Shown here: positions 33,267 through 43,021 of the stretch, piece by piece | Layout: each line of letters opens with the position of its first letter | Numbering within the stretch: position 1 is the stretch's first letter | Origin: Paenibacillus rhizosphaerae | Lineage (GTDB): Bacteria > Bacillota > Bacilli > Paenibacillales > Paenibacillaceae | Assembly: GCF_014192015.1 (NCBI RefSeq) | Contig: NZ_JACHXJ010000001.1 | Span: 496,001 to 560,000 of the forward strand | Reading direction: 5' to 3' | DNA: 64,000 nt | Program-made: the position numbers and the translations under genes | Notes under the pieces: generated by a model | Databases searched by the model: none | Told to the model about the DNA's origin: nothing | The model's input: only the letters and a program-made list of their open reading frames with translations

Positions 33267-33630
33267 TTTAACGCCTCCCATTCTCAACTATGGAAACAGC
33301 GTATGCCGGGAGGAGAAAATCGTGATAAATGCCCTGTAAAAATGGGCGGATGTCCCGTAACCAAACAGACATCAAAAATTAATACTGGCATAATGCTGTT
33401 TTAATGTTTCATTCACAATTGGTTTGTATATTTATATATATAACCCCCTTTGATATATATAGTACGGAATGGACCCTGCCGGCCTTGGCGCCGTAACAGG
33501 GTCATTTTTTTTTAAAACGGCAAATACAAAAGATTCCATGGGATGAAATAGATACGGGCTGCGGGCTGTATAGGGGAAATCTCATTGGGGAAACTTACGA
33601 TTGAAGTCAAATACCTGGAGGTGAAAAATG
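33267..33630. other. Non-coding region with an A/T-rich stretch and an orphan terminator
   Basis: The 5' part contains the divergent start region of the low-complexity gene. 33424-33461 is strongly A/T rich (tandem TATA). An intrinsic terminator at 33472-33513 has no upstream plus-strand gene. No protein-coding gene is supported before the WGxxGxxG protein. Confidence 0.5.
33472..33513 (+). terminator. Orphan intrinsic terminator
   Basis: GACCCTG (33472-33478) pairs with CAGGGTC (33497-33503) around an inner CGGC/GCCG stem, followed by A and nine T residues. The nearest plus-strand gene upstream ends 1.2 kb away with its own terminator, so it may close a short non-coding transcript. Confidence 0.75.
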
Positions 33631-33978
33631 ATGAAGAAGCGTATCGCTGCAGCCCTGCTTACAGCCTGCATTTCCATGAGCGTTTCCGTACCCGCTTTTG
33701 CGTATGGCCATGGTACAACCGGTACCGGCACTGGAACAACGGGAACTACGGGAACATACAACACGACAGGTACTTATGGTACCAACAACACGAACGGAAC
33801 CTATGGCACCAACGGTATGAACAATACTTACGGCACCTACGGTACCAACAACGGATATAACAACGCGATCCGTACCAACGCAGCAAATGACAACAACGAC
33901 ATGGACTGGGGATGGCTTGGACTTCTTGGCCTGCTTGGATTGATTGGACTCCGCGGCAGAAACCGCGAGCACTCCTAA
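33631..33978 (+). CDS. Secreted WGxxGxxG-type protein with Thr/Gly/Asn repeats
   Basis: A 115-residue protein. It has a signal peptide (KKRIAAALLTACISMSVSVP, cleavage after AFA near residue 25), a repeat region of TGT, TGTY and YGTNN units (~27-80), then a C-terminal WGWLGLLGLLGLIGLRGRNRE. That tail matches the WGxxGxxG family, in which a tryptophan-glycine hydrophobic helix followed by arginines resembles a sorting or anchoring signal. The protein therefore probably sits in the membrane or wall with its repeats exposed. ATG at 33631 has GGAGGTG 7 nt upstream; ATG 33628 is also possible. Confidence 0.85.
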   Translation: MKKRIAAALLTACISMSVSVPAFAYGHGTTGTGTGTTGTTGTYNTTGTYGTNNTNGTYGTNGMNNTYGTYGTNNGYNNAIRTNAANDNNDMDWGWLGLLGLLGLIGLRGRNREHS

Positions 33979-34003
33979 GCGACTCGGCATCCCGTAATCA
34001 AGC

Positions 34004-34049
34004 AAAAGCACCCTTGCAGATTCAGCGATCTGACGGGGTGCTTTTTTTT
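34004..34049 (+). terminator. Intrinsic terminator after WGxxGxxG gene
   Basis: AAAAGCACCC (34004-34013) pairs with GGGTGCTTTT (34036-34045), followed by more T residues to 34049. Confidence 0.88.
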
Positions 34050-34128
34050 CTGGCCAAAAACGTACCGCACAAGTGCAGAGTGTTCAGATTCAAATACAAT
34101 CAATCGGATGTGAAACCAAATAAAATTG

Positions 34129-34260
34129 GGCGCCCCTTGCGGGACGCCCTCATGGGAGAGGAGAAACCGGACGAAGAGCTTATGGGGAAACGTAAGCTTA
34201 CTCCGCGGTTGTCTACGACATTCGTTTGATGTCGATAATTTAAGCATTCCCAGGCGGCGA
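34129..34260 (-). ncRNA. Candidate C-rich small RNA on the minus strand
   Basis: Read on the minus strand, GGGCGTCCC-GCAA-GGGGCGCCC (34150 to 34129) is a stable GC hairpin followed by AATTTTATTT, a rho-independent terminator with no gene upstream on that strand. Just before it lie C-rich single-stranded-looking stretches (TTTCTCCTCTCCCATGAGG and GTTTCCCCATAAG) complementary to ribosome binding sites, reminiscent of RsaE/RoxS-type regulators. The 5' end and promoter are not defined. Confidence 0.35.
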
Positions 34261-34312
34261 TGTTTTATACATTGCTTTTCCAAAAAAGATGAAAAATCCC
34301 TTCAGGGCCATT

Positions 34313-34341
34313 TTTCAAACTTGCGGGGATTGTGGTACGAT
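34313..34341 (+). promoter_or_regulatory. Probable promoter of rsmD-coaD
   Basis: TTTCAA (34313-34318), 17-nt spacer, TACGAT (34336-34341) with an extended TG one base upstream (TGgTACGAT). Confidence 0.45.
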
Positions 34342-34485
34342 ATCGTCATAATTGCGTATTCCGCAAAATTCGATATCCCTCGCGATATTAGGGCATGATA
34401 TGACGCCGGAAGGATGAAGAATAACGGAATATGGACAAGATCAAGTGAAACCGCGGTTTCATCGATAAGAATGGGTGAAAAGCAA

Positions 34486-36807
<2,322 letters not shown>

Positions 36808-36885
36808 GATTTTCACCTCTTAAGAGTAAACATAGCTAGTACCCAATCTATGCGGGGAAGACAACCATAAGACCAGGGAGCAGGG

Positions 36886-37950
36886 ATGGGAATGAAAGAA
36901 GGCAACCATATGAGACAGCCGCGCAGAAGAGAGGGCTTGCGCCTTCTGCTGTACATTTTCGTGGTGGCGGTCATGGTATACGTGTGCGTTTATATGCCGA
37001 CGCCATATATTATTTATCAGCCGGGCAGCGCCAACGAGGTGAAGCCGATGCTGTCGATCGCCAAAGGGGACACGGAGGAACGCGGAACCTTCATGATGAC
37101 GACGGTGGCGGCAAGTTACGCCAATATCGCCATGCTCGTCATGTCCGTGTTCAACCCGAACGATGAGGTAGACAAAAAGCAGGCGAGACTCGGGGATTTG
37201 AGCGAGGATGAGTATGCGGCGGAGCAGGTCTACATGATGAGCGATTCCCAGTCTTCCGCCATGGAGGCGGCTTACCGGGAGGCCAAGGTTCCGTTCAGCA
37301 TTGTTCCTGAGTATCTGTTTGTGTTCTCTACGCCGGACGATTCAGTGAACAACCAATATTTCAAGCCCGGAGACCGCATCGAGAAGGTCAACGGCAAGCC
37401 CGTCCCGGACAACACGGCACTCGCCGACATTCTGAAAACGATGAACGTGGGTGATGAGGTCACCGTCAAGCTGCTCCGGAGCGGGAAAACGCTGGAGGAA
37501 AAGCTGAAGCTGATTCCGATCAAGGATGAGAAAACGGGAGGCACCCGTGCCGGGCTCGGTGTGACCATTGCGACGATGCAGGCGGTCAAGACAAAAGATC
37601 CGGGCCATCAGGTCCAGTTCAAGGATACGCGGATCGGAGGGCCGTCCGCCGGGCTCATGTTCTCGATGGAAATCGTGAACCAGCTGACGCCTGGGGATCT
37701 GACCAAAGGCTACCGGGTCGCGGGCACAGGCACGATCGACAAGAGCGGCACCGTCGGGGCAATCGGAGGCGTCCAGCATAAGATTGTGGCGGCGGACCGG
37801 GAGAAGGCGGACATTTTCTTCGTGCCGAAGGATAACTATAACGAGGCGAAAGCCAAAGCCGATCAGATTAAAACAAAAATGAAGCTGGTTCAGGTCAGCA
37901 CCCTCGAGCAGGCGATGGACTATATGAACCAGCTTCAGGCTAAATCATAA
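36886..37950 (+). CDS. ylbL: PDZ/Lon-type membrane protease YlbL
   Basis: A 354-residue protein with one N-terminal transmembrane segment (residues ~20-42), a PDZ domain (~120-210, GDRIEKVNGKPV) and a C-terminal Lon-like serine protease domain. The catalytic serine lies in TRIGGPSAGLMFSMEI and the lysine in GGVQHKIVAA, forming a Ser-Lys dyad. In Bacillus, YlbL is a membrane-anchored protease with its active site outside that degrades the SOS cell-division inhibitor YneA. It converges with tmcAL, overlapping by 11 bp. Confidence 0.93.
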   Translation: MGMKEGNHMRQPRRREGLRLLLYIFVVAVMVYVCVYMPTPYIIYQPGSANEVKPMLSIAKGDTEERGTFMMTTVAASYANIAMLVMSVFNPNDEVDKKQARLGDLSEDEYAAEQVYMMSDSQSSAMEAAYREAKVPFSIVPEYLFVFSTPDDSVNNQYFKPGDRIEKVNGKPVPDNTALADILKTMNVGDEVTVKLLRSGKTLEEKLKLIPIKDEKTGGTRAGLGVTIATMQAVKTKDPGHQVQFKDTRIGGPSAGLMFSMEIVNQLTPGDLTKGYRVAGTGTIDKSGTVGAIGGVQHKIVAADREKADIFFVPKDNYNEAKAKADQIKTKMKLVQVSTLEQAMDYMNQLQAKS

Positions 37951-39172
37951 CCGGCGGCTGCATATAGTCGCGGTACCAATCGTCCGGCGACGGTGCCGCA
38001 TATGCATTCGCATACGCCGCCGCCGCCCGGAGATCCAGGTCCAGCTGATCATGGGCCAAGGCGGACGGCTTCATTACCACGGGTAAGGAGGCCGTCTTTT
38101 TCATTTGTTTGAGCAGAGCCTGTCCCGTCTGATTGAATCCGAGGATCCTCAAATAGCCGGGACCTTCTGCAAGACGAGCTGGAGCAAGCTGTTCCTTCGT
38201 GTGCCGAAGCAAAATATGCACCAGCATCCGCTGCAGCTTCGTATGAGTATAGCGCTTCGTCTTTAAGGCGGAGAGCAGGCCTGCCACATCGGTTCCCGGC
38301 AGGGCTGGCAGCAGCTTGCCCAGGCGGTGCTCCAGCCCTTCCGTCACTTCGTGCAGGGCCGCGAGCTGCTCCGGAGGCGTGGTGAGCAGCAGGTGTAGAA
38401 GCGGCTGCCGGAACGATTCCCAGGTGATCGGCCCGCGTCCGGCGGCAAATTCCCGCTTCAAAATGGCGAGCGTCGAGGCTGGCACATATGCGGCGGCCTC
38501 GTCAGGGGACGTGCCGAGCAGCATGCGTCGCACCGCGGTAGCGCTGGCTATATTCGTATGCCCCGGCGCTTCATCGTGATATCCCGCGTGAATCCGCGGG
38601 ATGGTATAGGGGCGCATGCGGCTGCCGAGGCGCTCGAGCCCGATCAAATAATGCAGGCCGAGCGTATGGTTCGGCTTATGGAGCAGCTGGAGAATATCCT
38701 CTTTCCAGCCGCCGCTTCCCGCCAGAGCTTCAGCCGCTGCCGCGTAGGCGGAAGGATAGCTCATCCCCTGGCCCAGATAGTTCGCGATATGGCCTTGAAG
38801 CTCTTCGCTTTCGTGCGCCAGCATACGGGCCAGCGGCTGCAGCACCTCCAGCGTCCCGCTTTCGGTTCCGAAGCAGACGCTGTCGACGACACCGGTGGCG
38901 TTCAGCAGGGCGACGGCGCCGTAGGCAAACCATTCGGCGGGCTGAACGGCATAAGCGGCCGGCAGCTCGATCACCAGGTCGGCACCCATGGCCAGCGCCA
39001 TTTCGGCGCGGGCGTATTTGCTGACGATCCCCGGCTCGCCCCGCTGCAGGAACGGCCCGCTCAGCACCGCGACGGCATGCTCGGCACCCGTCACTTCCTT
39101 GGCTCTGGTATAATGGTGGACGTGGCCGTTATGTAAAGGATTATATTCGACAATCAGGCCGACTGCGGACAT
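37940..39172 (-). CDS. tmcAL: tRNA(Met) cytidine acetate ligase
   Basis: A 410-residue YlbM/TmcAL protein that uses ATP and acetate to form N4-acetylcytidine at the wobble base of elongator tRNA-Met. AVGLIVEYNPLHNGHVHH holds the nucleotidyltransferase HxGH motif; VLSGPFLQRGEP and ADLVIELPAAYAVQ are typical family blocks. The ATG at 39172 follows GGAGCTGAAG; an ATG five codons earlier has no site. It is convergent with ylbL and divergent from ylbN. Confidence 0.93.
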   Translation of the reverse strand: MSAVGLIVEYNPLHNGHVHHYTRAKEVTGAEHAVAVLSGPFLQRGEPGIVSKYARAEMALAMGADLVIELPAAYAVQPAEWFAYGAVALLNATGVVDSVCFGTESGTLEVLQPLARMLAHESEELQGHIANYLGQGMSYPSAYAAAAEALAGSGGWKEDILQLLHKPNHTLGLHYLIGLERLGSRMRPYTIPRIHAGYHDEAPGHTNIASATAVRRMLLGTSPDEAAAYVPASTLAILKREFAAGRGPITWESFRQPLLHLLLTTPPEQLAALHEVTEGLEHRLGKLLPALPGTDVAGLLSALKTKRYTHTKLQRMLVHILLRHTKEQLAPARLAEGPGYLRILGFNQTGQALLKQMKKTASLPVVMKPSALAHDQLDLDLRAAAAYANAYAAPSPDDWYRDYMQPPVMI

Positions 39173-39293
39173 GGTCTTCAGCTCCATCGTTTCATTTTAG
39201 GCACCCGTGGTTAACGGCTGTTATAAAATATATCATAAAACGAATGGCATCCAGTCACAATAAGGGGGGAAACGTAAGGTCAAGGTGAAACTA

Positions 39294-39323
39294 TTGACAA
39301 AGTTCCCCGGAAATCGGTATAAT
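39294..39323 (+). promoter_or_regulatory. Sigma-A promoter of ylbN-rpmF
   Basis: TTGACA (39294-39299), 18-nt spacer, TATAAT (39318-39323): both hexamers match the consensus exactly. The start of ylbN follows 27 nt later. Confidence 0.9.
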
Positions 39324-39350
39324 AATTTTTGTTTGTTTGGAGTGATGTAT

Positions 39351-39860
39351 ATGCACTTTCAATTCAGAAAAATGGCAGCCAGCAGCGAGCCGCTGCAGCT
39401 CCGTCAGCAAGTGGATGTAAGTCCGCTGCTTAAAGGACTGGGTGACATCAAGGCGGACGGACCGCTCACAGCGGAACTTACGGCCTCTTATGTCGGTCCG
39501 GATACAGTGGATGTTCAAGGCGAGTTATCCGTACAGCTGGACATGTCCTGTTCACGCTGTCTGACACCGGTGCATGAACATTTGGATATTCCATTCCACG
39601 AGCAGTTCAAGCTTAAGAAGCAGCCTGAGGAAGCCGAGGACGATGAAGATGAAACCATATATGTGGACAACGAGACTGTGGAGCTCGTCCCTTACGTGGA
39701 GGAATCCTTTATCCTGAATCTTCCGATGACCGTAGTGTGCAAGGAATCCTGCAAAGGACTGTGCCCTACGTGCGGAAGAGACTTGAACGAAGGTGCCTGC
39801 GGTTGTAACAATGAAGTGGTAGATCCACGGCTTGCAGCGCTAAAAGACTTTTTCAAATGA
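39351..39860 (+). CDS. ylbN: DUF177 / YceD family protein (YlbN)
   Basis: A 169-residue protein of the YceD/DUF177 family, consistently located before rpmF. LDMSCSRCLTPV with CxxC and a second cluster CKESCKGLCPTCGRDLNEG give zinc-binding cysteines; a central acidic stretch EEAEDDEDE is typical. The plant homologue helps 23S rRNA processing, so a role in large-subunit assembly is likely. The ATG at 39351 follows GGAGTG with 6-nt spacing. Confidence 0.92.
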   Translation: MHFQFRKMAASSEPLQLRQQVDVSPLLKGLGDIKADGPLTAELTASYVGPDTVDVQGELSVQLDMSCSRCLTPVHEHLDIPFHEQFKLKKQPEEAEDDEDETIYVDNETVELVPYVEESFILNLPMTVVCKESCKGLCPTCGRDLNEGACGCNNEVVDPRLAALKDFFK

Positions 39861-39921
39861 GCATGAATGCATTCCTCCGGGCCCTTCGGGCCCCGGTTGA
39901 TTGAAATAAGGAGGTGGGAAC

Positions 39922-40095
39922 ATGGCAGTACCTCAACGGAGAACGTCCAAAACACGTCGTGACAAGCGTCGTACTCACTTTAAACTGGCAGTGCCGGGCA
40001 TGGTGAAATGTGAACAATGCGGAGAATTGAAGCTTGCTCACCACGTATGCAAAGTGTGCGGAACGTATAAATCAAGAGAAATCATTTCGCAGTAA
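39922..40095 (+). CDS. rpmF: 50S ribosomal protein L32
   Basis: A 57-residue basic protein starting [20 protein letters not shown] and containing the two zinc-binding CxxC pairs VKCEQCGE and CKVCGTY. These are the zinc-containing form of L32. AAGGAGGTGG precedes the ATG. It follows ylbN and ends just before a terminator that separates it from the fapR promoter. Confidence 0.97.
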   Translation: MAVPQRRTSKTRRDKRRTHFKLAVPGMVKCEQCGELKLAHHVCKVCGTYKSREIISQ

Positions 40096-40113
40096 TGCCA
40101 AAAACAATCAAGT

Positions 40114-40148
40114 AGTACTTCATCTTTGGTGAGGTGCTATTTTTTTTT
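40114..40148 (+). terminator. Intrinsic terminator after rpmF
   Basis: AGTACTTCA (40114-40122) pairs with TGAGGTGCT (40130-40138) using two G-U pairs, followed by A and eight T residues. Confidence 0.8.
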
Positions 40149-40176
40149 GTCACTTTCTTTTTGACCCGTCATGCTT

Positions 40177-40202
40177 TATACTACATTAGTACCAGGTTCT
40201 AA
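40177..40202 (+). promoter_or_regulatory. FapR operator and -10 box upstream of fapR-plsX-fab
   Basis: ATTAGTACC-A-GGTTCTAAT (40184-40202) is a 19-bp near-perfect palindrome with one mismatch, matching the known FapR consensus TTAGTACC(N)nTACTAA. TATACT (40177-40182) lies immediately upstream as a probable -10 box, so FapR would sit at the start site. Malonyl-CoA is the known inducer that releases FapR. Confidence 0.85.
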
Positions 40203-40305
40203 TGAAAACTGTCCGGATTGATTCTTTTTTCCTGTGAATTCTATTGACGAACTTCATAGACTGTTCGTGTTCCACATTCATGGACGGACAAGACATGACA
40301 GGGAG

Positions 40306-40920
40306 GTGCCTCACATCGAACGGTTGCCCAAGAAGCAGCGGCATCAGCAGCTTTTGAAGATTATCGAACAAAATCCGTTTGTGACCGACCGTGAACTGAC
40401 GCGGGAGCTGAAGGTCAGCATTCAGACGATCCGGCTTGACCGGATGGAGCTAGGCATCCCGGAACTGCGGGAACGAATGAAGCAGATGGCAGAGCACTCC
40501 TATGATCAGGTTCGCTCCTTGCAGCTTGATGAGGTTGTCGGGGAAGTCGTGGATCTGCAGCTGGATAAGAGCGGCATTTCCATTTTTGAAATCTCGGAAG
40601 AGCATGTGTTTTCCCGAAACCATATCGCCCGCGGACACTATGTGTTCGCCCAGGCCAACTCGCTGGCGGTTGCTCTGATTAACGACGAGATCGCTTTGAC
40701 CGCATCGGCGGACATCCGATTCCTGCGGCAGGTTCATCTTGGAGAGAAGTGCATTGCCAAAGCCTACGTCCGGTCTATGGCCGGCCAGAAGGGTAAGGCC
40801 AAGGTTGAGGTGTTCACGTATGTGGGCGAGGAAATGGTATTCCAGGGGAACTTTCTGATATACAGATCGACGGGCGAGGATAACAGCGAAGGAGGAGTAC
40901 AGTATGCGGATCGCCATTGA
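40306..40920 (+). CDS. fapR: Fatty acid and phospholipid biosynthesis regulator FapR
   Basis: The global repressor of lipid synthesis genes, released by malonyl-CoA. N-terminal HTH (PFVTDRELTRELKVSIQTIR, then LDRMELGIPELRERM) and a C-terminal hot-dog malonyl-CoA domain (EVVDLQLDKSGISIFEI; HVFSRNHIARGHYVFAQANS; GEKCIAKAYVRS). The listed GTG (204 residues) lies within the only ribosome binding site, GGGAGGTG at 40301-40308, so it cannot easily be the real start. The codon at ideal spacing (6 nt) is ATC at 40315, giving IERLPKKQRHQQLL, where relatives as I recall have MERLPKK. The next conventional start, TTG 40324, is 15 nt away. plsX overlaps the end by 17 bp. Confidence 0.93.
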   Translation: MPHIERLPKKQRHQQLLKIIEQNPFVTDRELTRELKVSIQTIRLDRMELGIPELRERMKQMAEHSYDQVRSLQLDEVVGEVVDLQLDKSGISIFEISEEHVFSRNHIARGHYVFAQANSLAVALINDEIALTASADIRFLRQVHLGEKCIAKAYVRSMAGQKGKAKVEVFTYVGEEMVFQGNFLIYRSTGEDNSEGGVQYADRH

Positions 40921-41902
40921 TGCCATGGGTGGTGACCATGCGCCGGAGTGCAACGTGGAAGGAGCTTTGGCCGCTGCCGCCGAATGGAAAGATACGCAGA
41001 TCGTTCTGGTCGGGGACGAGCAGCGGCTGCTGCCGCTCCTGAAGCAAGCCGGAGGGACGGTTCCCTCCAATCTGACGGTCCATCATGCGGGTGAAGTGAT
41101 CGAAGCCGAGGATGAACCGGTCAAGGCCGTCCGGCGCAAGAAGGATGCTTCCATGGTCGTGGCGGGACGGATGCTGAAGGAGAAGCAGGCGGAAGCCATG
41201 ATTTCGGCAGGCAACACGGGAGCGCTGATGACGACCGGGTTGCTGGTTGTCGGGCGGATGGAGGGGATTGAGCGTCCGGCTCTGGCCCCCATGATCCCGA
41301 CGCTTGACGAAGCAGGTGTACTGGCCCTGGATCTTGGAGCGAATATGGACGCAAAGCCCGAGCATTTGGCGCAGTATGCGCTGATGGGCAGCCTGTACCG
41401 CGAGAAGGTCATGGGCGTGAAGAATCCACGGGTCGGCCTGCTGAACGTGGGCACCGAGCCAGGGAAAGGAAACGAGCTTACCAAGCTAGCGTTCCCGCTG
41501 CTGCAGGAGCTTCCGATCAACTTCATCGGCAATGTGGAAGCCCGGGATATTATGCTCGGGAGCTGCGACGTCCTCGTGTGCGACGGATTTGCCGGCAACA
41601 TTTTGCTGAAGGCCGTGGAAGGAACGGCCGGCGCCATGTTCAAGCTGCTGAAGGAGCAGTTCACCCAGAATATGCGCAGCAAGCTTGGAGCCGCCCTGCT
41701 CATGCCCCAGCTGCGCAATTTGAAAGGCAAGCTGGACTACAAGGAGCATGGAGGCGCCCCTCTGCTCGGCCTGAGCGGACTCGTCGTCAAGAGCCACGGC
41801 TCGGCAGACGGCAACGCCATCAAGAACGCGGTCCGGCAGGCCCGCGTTGCACTGCAGAATCAACTGGTTGAGAGTATATCCAAGGAAATCAGCGGGAAGT
41901 GA
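40904..41902 (+). CDS. plsX: Phosphate acyltransferase PlsX
   Basis: A 332-residue enzyme converting acyl-ACP to acyl-phosphate, the first step of membrane phospholipid synthesis with PlsY. MRIAIDAMGGDHAPE at the N-terminus, SMVVAGRMLKEKQAEAMISA-GNTGALM, and VCDGFAGNILLKAVEGTAG are PlsX signatures. GAAGGAGGAG precedes the ATG. It overlaps fapR and continues into fabH, forming the FapR-controlled lipid operon. Confidence 0.97.
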   Translation: MRIAIDAMGGDHAPECNVEGALAAAAEWKDTQIVLVGDEQRLLPLLKQAGGTVPSNLTVHHAGEVIEAEDEPVKAVRRKKDASMVVAGRMLKEKQAEAMISAGNTGALMTTGLLVVGRMEGIERPALAPMIPTLDEAGVLALDLGANMDAKPEHLAQYALMGSLYREKVMGVKNPRVGLLNVGTEPGKGNELTKLAFPLLQELPINFIGNVEARDIMLGSCDVLVCDGFAGNILLKAVEGTAGAMFKLLKEQFTQNMRSKLGAALLMPQLRNLKGKLDYKEHGGAPLLGLSGLVVKSHGSADGNAIKNAVRQARVALQNQLVESISKEISGK

Positions 41903-41913
41903 GTGACAAGAGA

Positions 41914-42903
41914 ATGGAAAAATTACGTTCAGTAGGCATCATCGGCACAGGCAAATATGTTCCTGAGAAAATATTAACCAATAGCGATCTGGAAAAGATG
42001 GTAGAGACGAACGACGAATGGATCGTCTCCCGCACCGGGATCCGCGAGCGGCATATCGCTTCTCCGGAACAAGCGACTTCGGACCTGTGTTATGAAGCGG
42101 CCCTGAAGGCGCTGGAGTCCGCTGGGATGTCGGCTGAAGAGCTGGACCTGATCGTTGTCGCAACCATCACCCCGGATACGTTCTTTCCGTCAACGGCCTG
42201 CATTCTGCAGGACAAGCTCGGCGCCAAGCAAGCCGCTGCGTTCGACCTGTCCGCGGCCTGCTCCGGCTTCGTTTACGGCCTGGCGACGGCGAGCAATTTT
42301 ATCAAGACCGGCATGTACAACAATGCTTTGGTCATCGGCGCGGACACGCTGTCGCGGATTACGGATTATACCGACCGCAACACCTGCGTGCTGTTCGGTG
42401 ACGGCGCGGGAGCCGTCATCTTGGGCGAAGTTCCGGAAGGCCGGGGATTTCAGTCCTTCGACCTCGGAGCCGAGGGGGCCGGCGGTACGCTGCTGAAGCT
42501 GGAAGCAGGCGGTTCCAGACTCCCGGCGTCGCAGGAGACGCTCGAAGGCAAGAAGCATTACATTTATATGAACGGGCGCGAAGTGTTCAAATTTGCGGTC
42601 CGTGTCATGAATACGGCCACGGAGGACGTCCTGCGCAAGGCCGGCAAAACGAAGGCCGATATCGACCTGTTCGTGCCGCATCAAGCGAACATCCGCATTA
42701 TTCAATCCGCCATGGAACGTCTGGATCTGTCGCCGGATAAATGCGTCATCAACGTAGATAAGTACGCCAATACGTCGGCGGCTTCCATTCCGCTCGCGCT
42801 GGTAGAAGCGGCGGAGGAAGGCCGGATGAAGGAAGGCGACTGCGTGCTGATGGTCGGCTTCGGCGGAGGATTGACCTGGGGGGCATCCGTGCTGATTTGG
42901 TAA
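41914..42903 (+). CDS. fabH: 3-oxoacyl-ACP synthase III (KAS III)
   Basis: A 329-residue condensing enzyme starting fatty-acid synthesis from acyl-CoA and malonyl-ACP; Gram-positive forms usually prefer branched primers. Catalytic triad: Cys in DLSAACSGFVYG, His in FVPHQANIRI, Asn in YANTSAASIP. The ATG at 41914 is chosen for the N-terminus EKLRSVGIIGTGKYVPEK; a GTG at 41899 overlapping the plsX stop (GTGA) could give five more residues. Both have weak sites, so translational coupling is likely. Confidence 0.95.
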   Translation: MEKLRSVGIIGTGKYVPEKILTNSDLEKMVETNDEWIVSRTGIRERHIASPEQATSDLCYEAALKALESAGMSAEELDLIVVATITPDTFFPSTACILQDKLGAKQAAAFDLSAACSGFVYGLATASNFIKTGMYNNALVIGADTLSRITDYTDRNTCVLFGDGAGAVILGEVPEGRGFQSFDLGAEGAGGTLLKLEAGGSRLPASQETLEGKKHYIYMNGREVFKFAVRVMNTATEDVLRKAGKTKADIDLFVPHQANIRIIQSAMERLDLSPDKCVINVDKYANTSAASIPLALVEAAEEGRMKEGDCVLMVGFGGGLTWGASVLIW

Positions 42904-43021
42904 TCATATGATTCATTTTATTTGGTTGATGAATCGATAGCTTACTAAGTTATGGATTGGCTTATCTAAGCGAATACAATAGAAGCTTTGCATCAAGAAG
43001 TATACGAGAGGAGCCTGAGCA

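Larger units (their letters stand above)
34050..34485. other. Non-coding region between the WGxxGxxG gene and rsmD
   Basis: No gene is supported on either strand: the open frames here lack binding sites and family features. It holds a minus-strand terminator-like hairpin (34129-34150), a hairpin GAAAAAT...ATTTTTC (34291-34316) and the probable rsmD promoter. Confidence 0.5.

Noticed and set aside
33424..33461. A/T-rich tandem TATA stretch as a replication origin or attachment site
   Set aside because: No DnaA boxes, iterons or flanking direct repeats were seen; a promoter-like region is the simpler reading.
34126..34398. Plus-strand open frame of 90 codons before rsmD
   Set aside because: No ribosome binding site, codon use unlike neighbours, and it crosses hairpins and the probable rsmD promoter.
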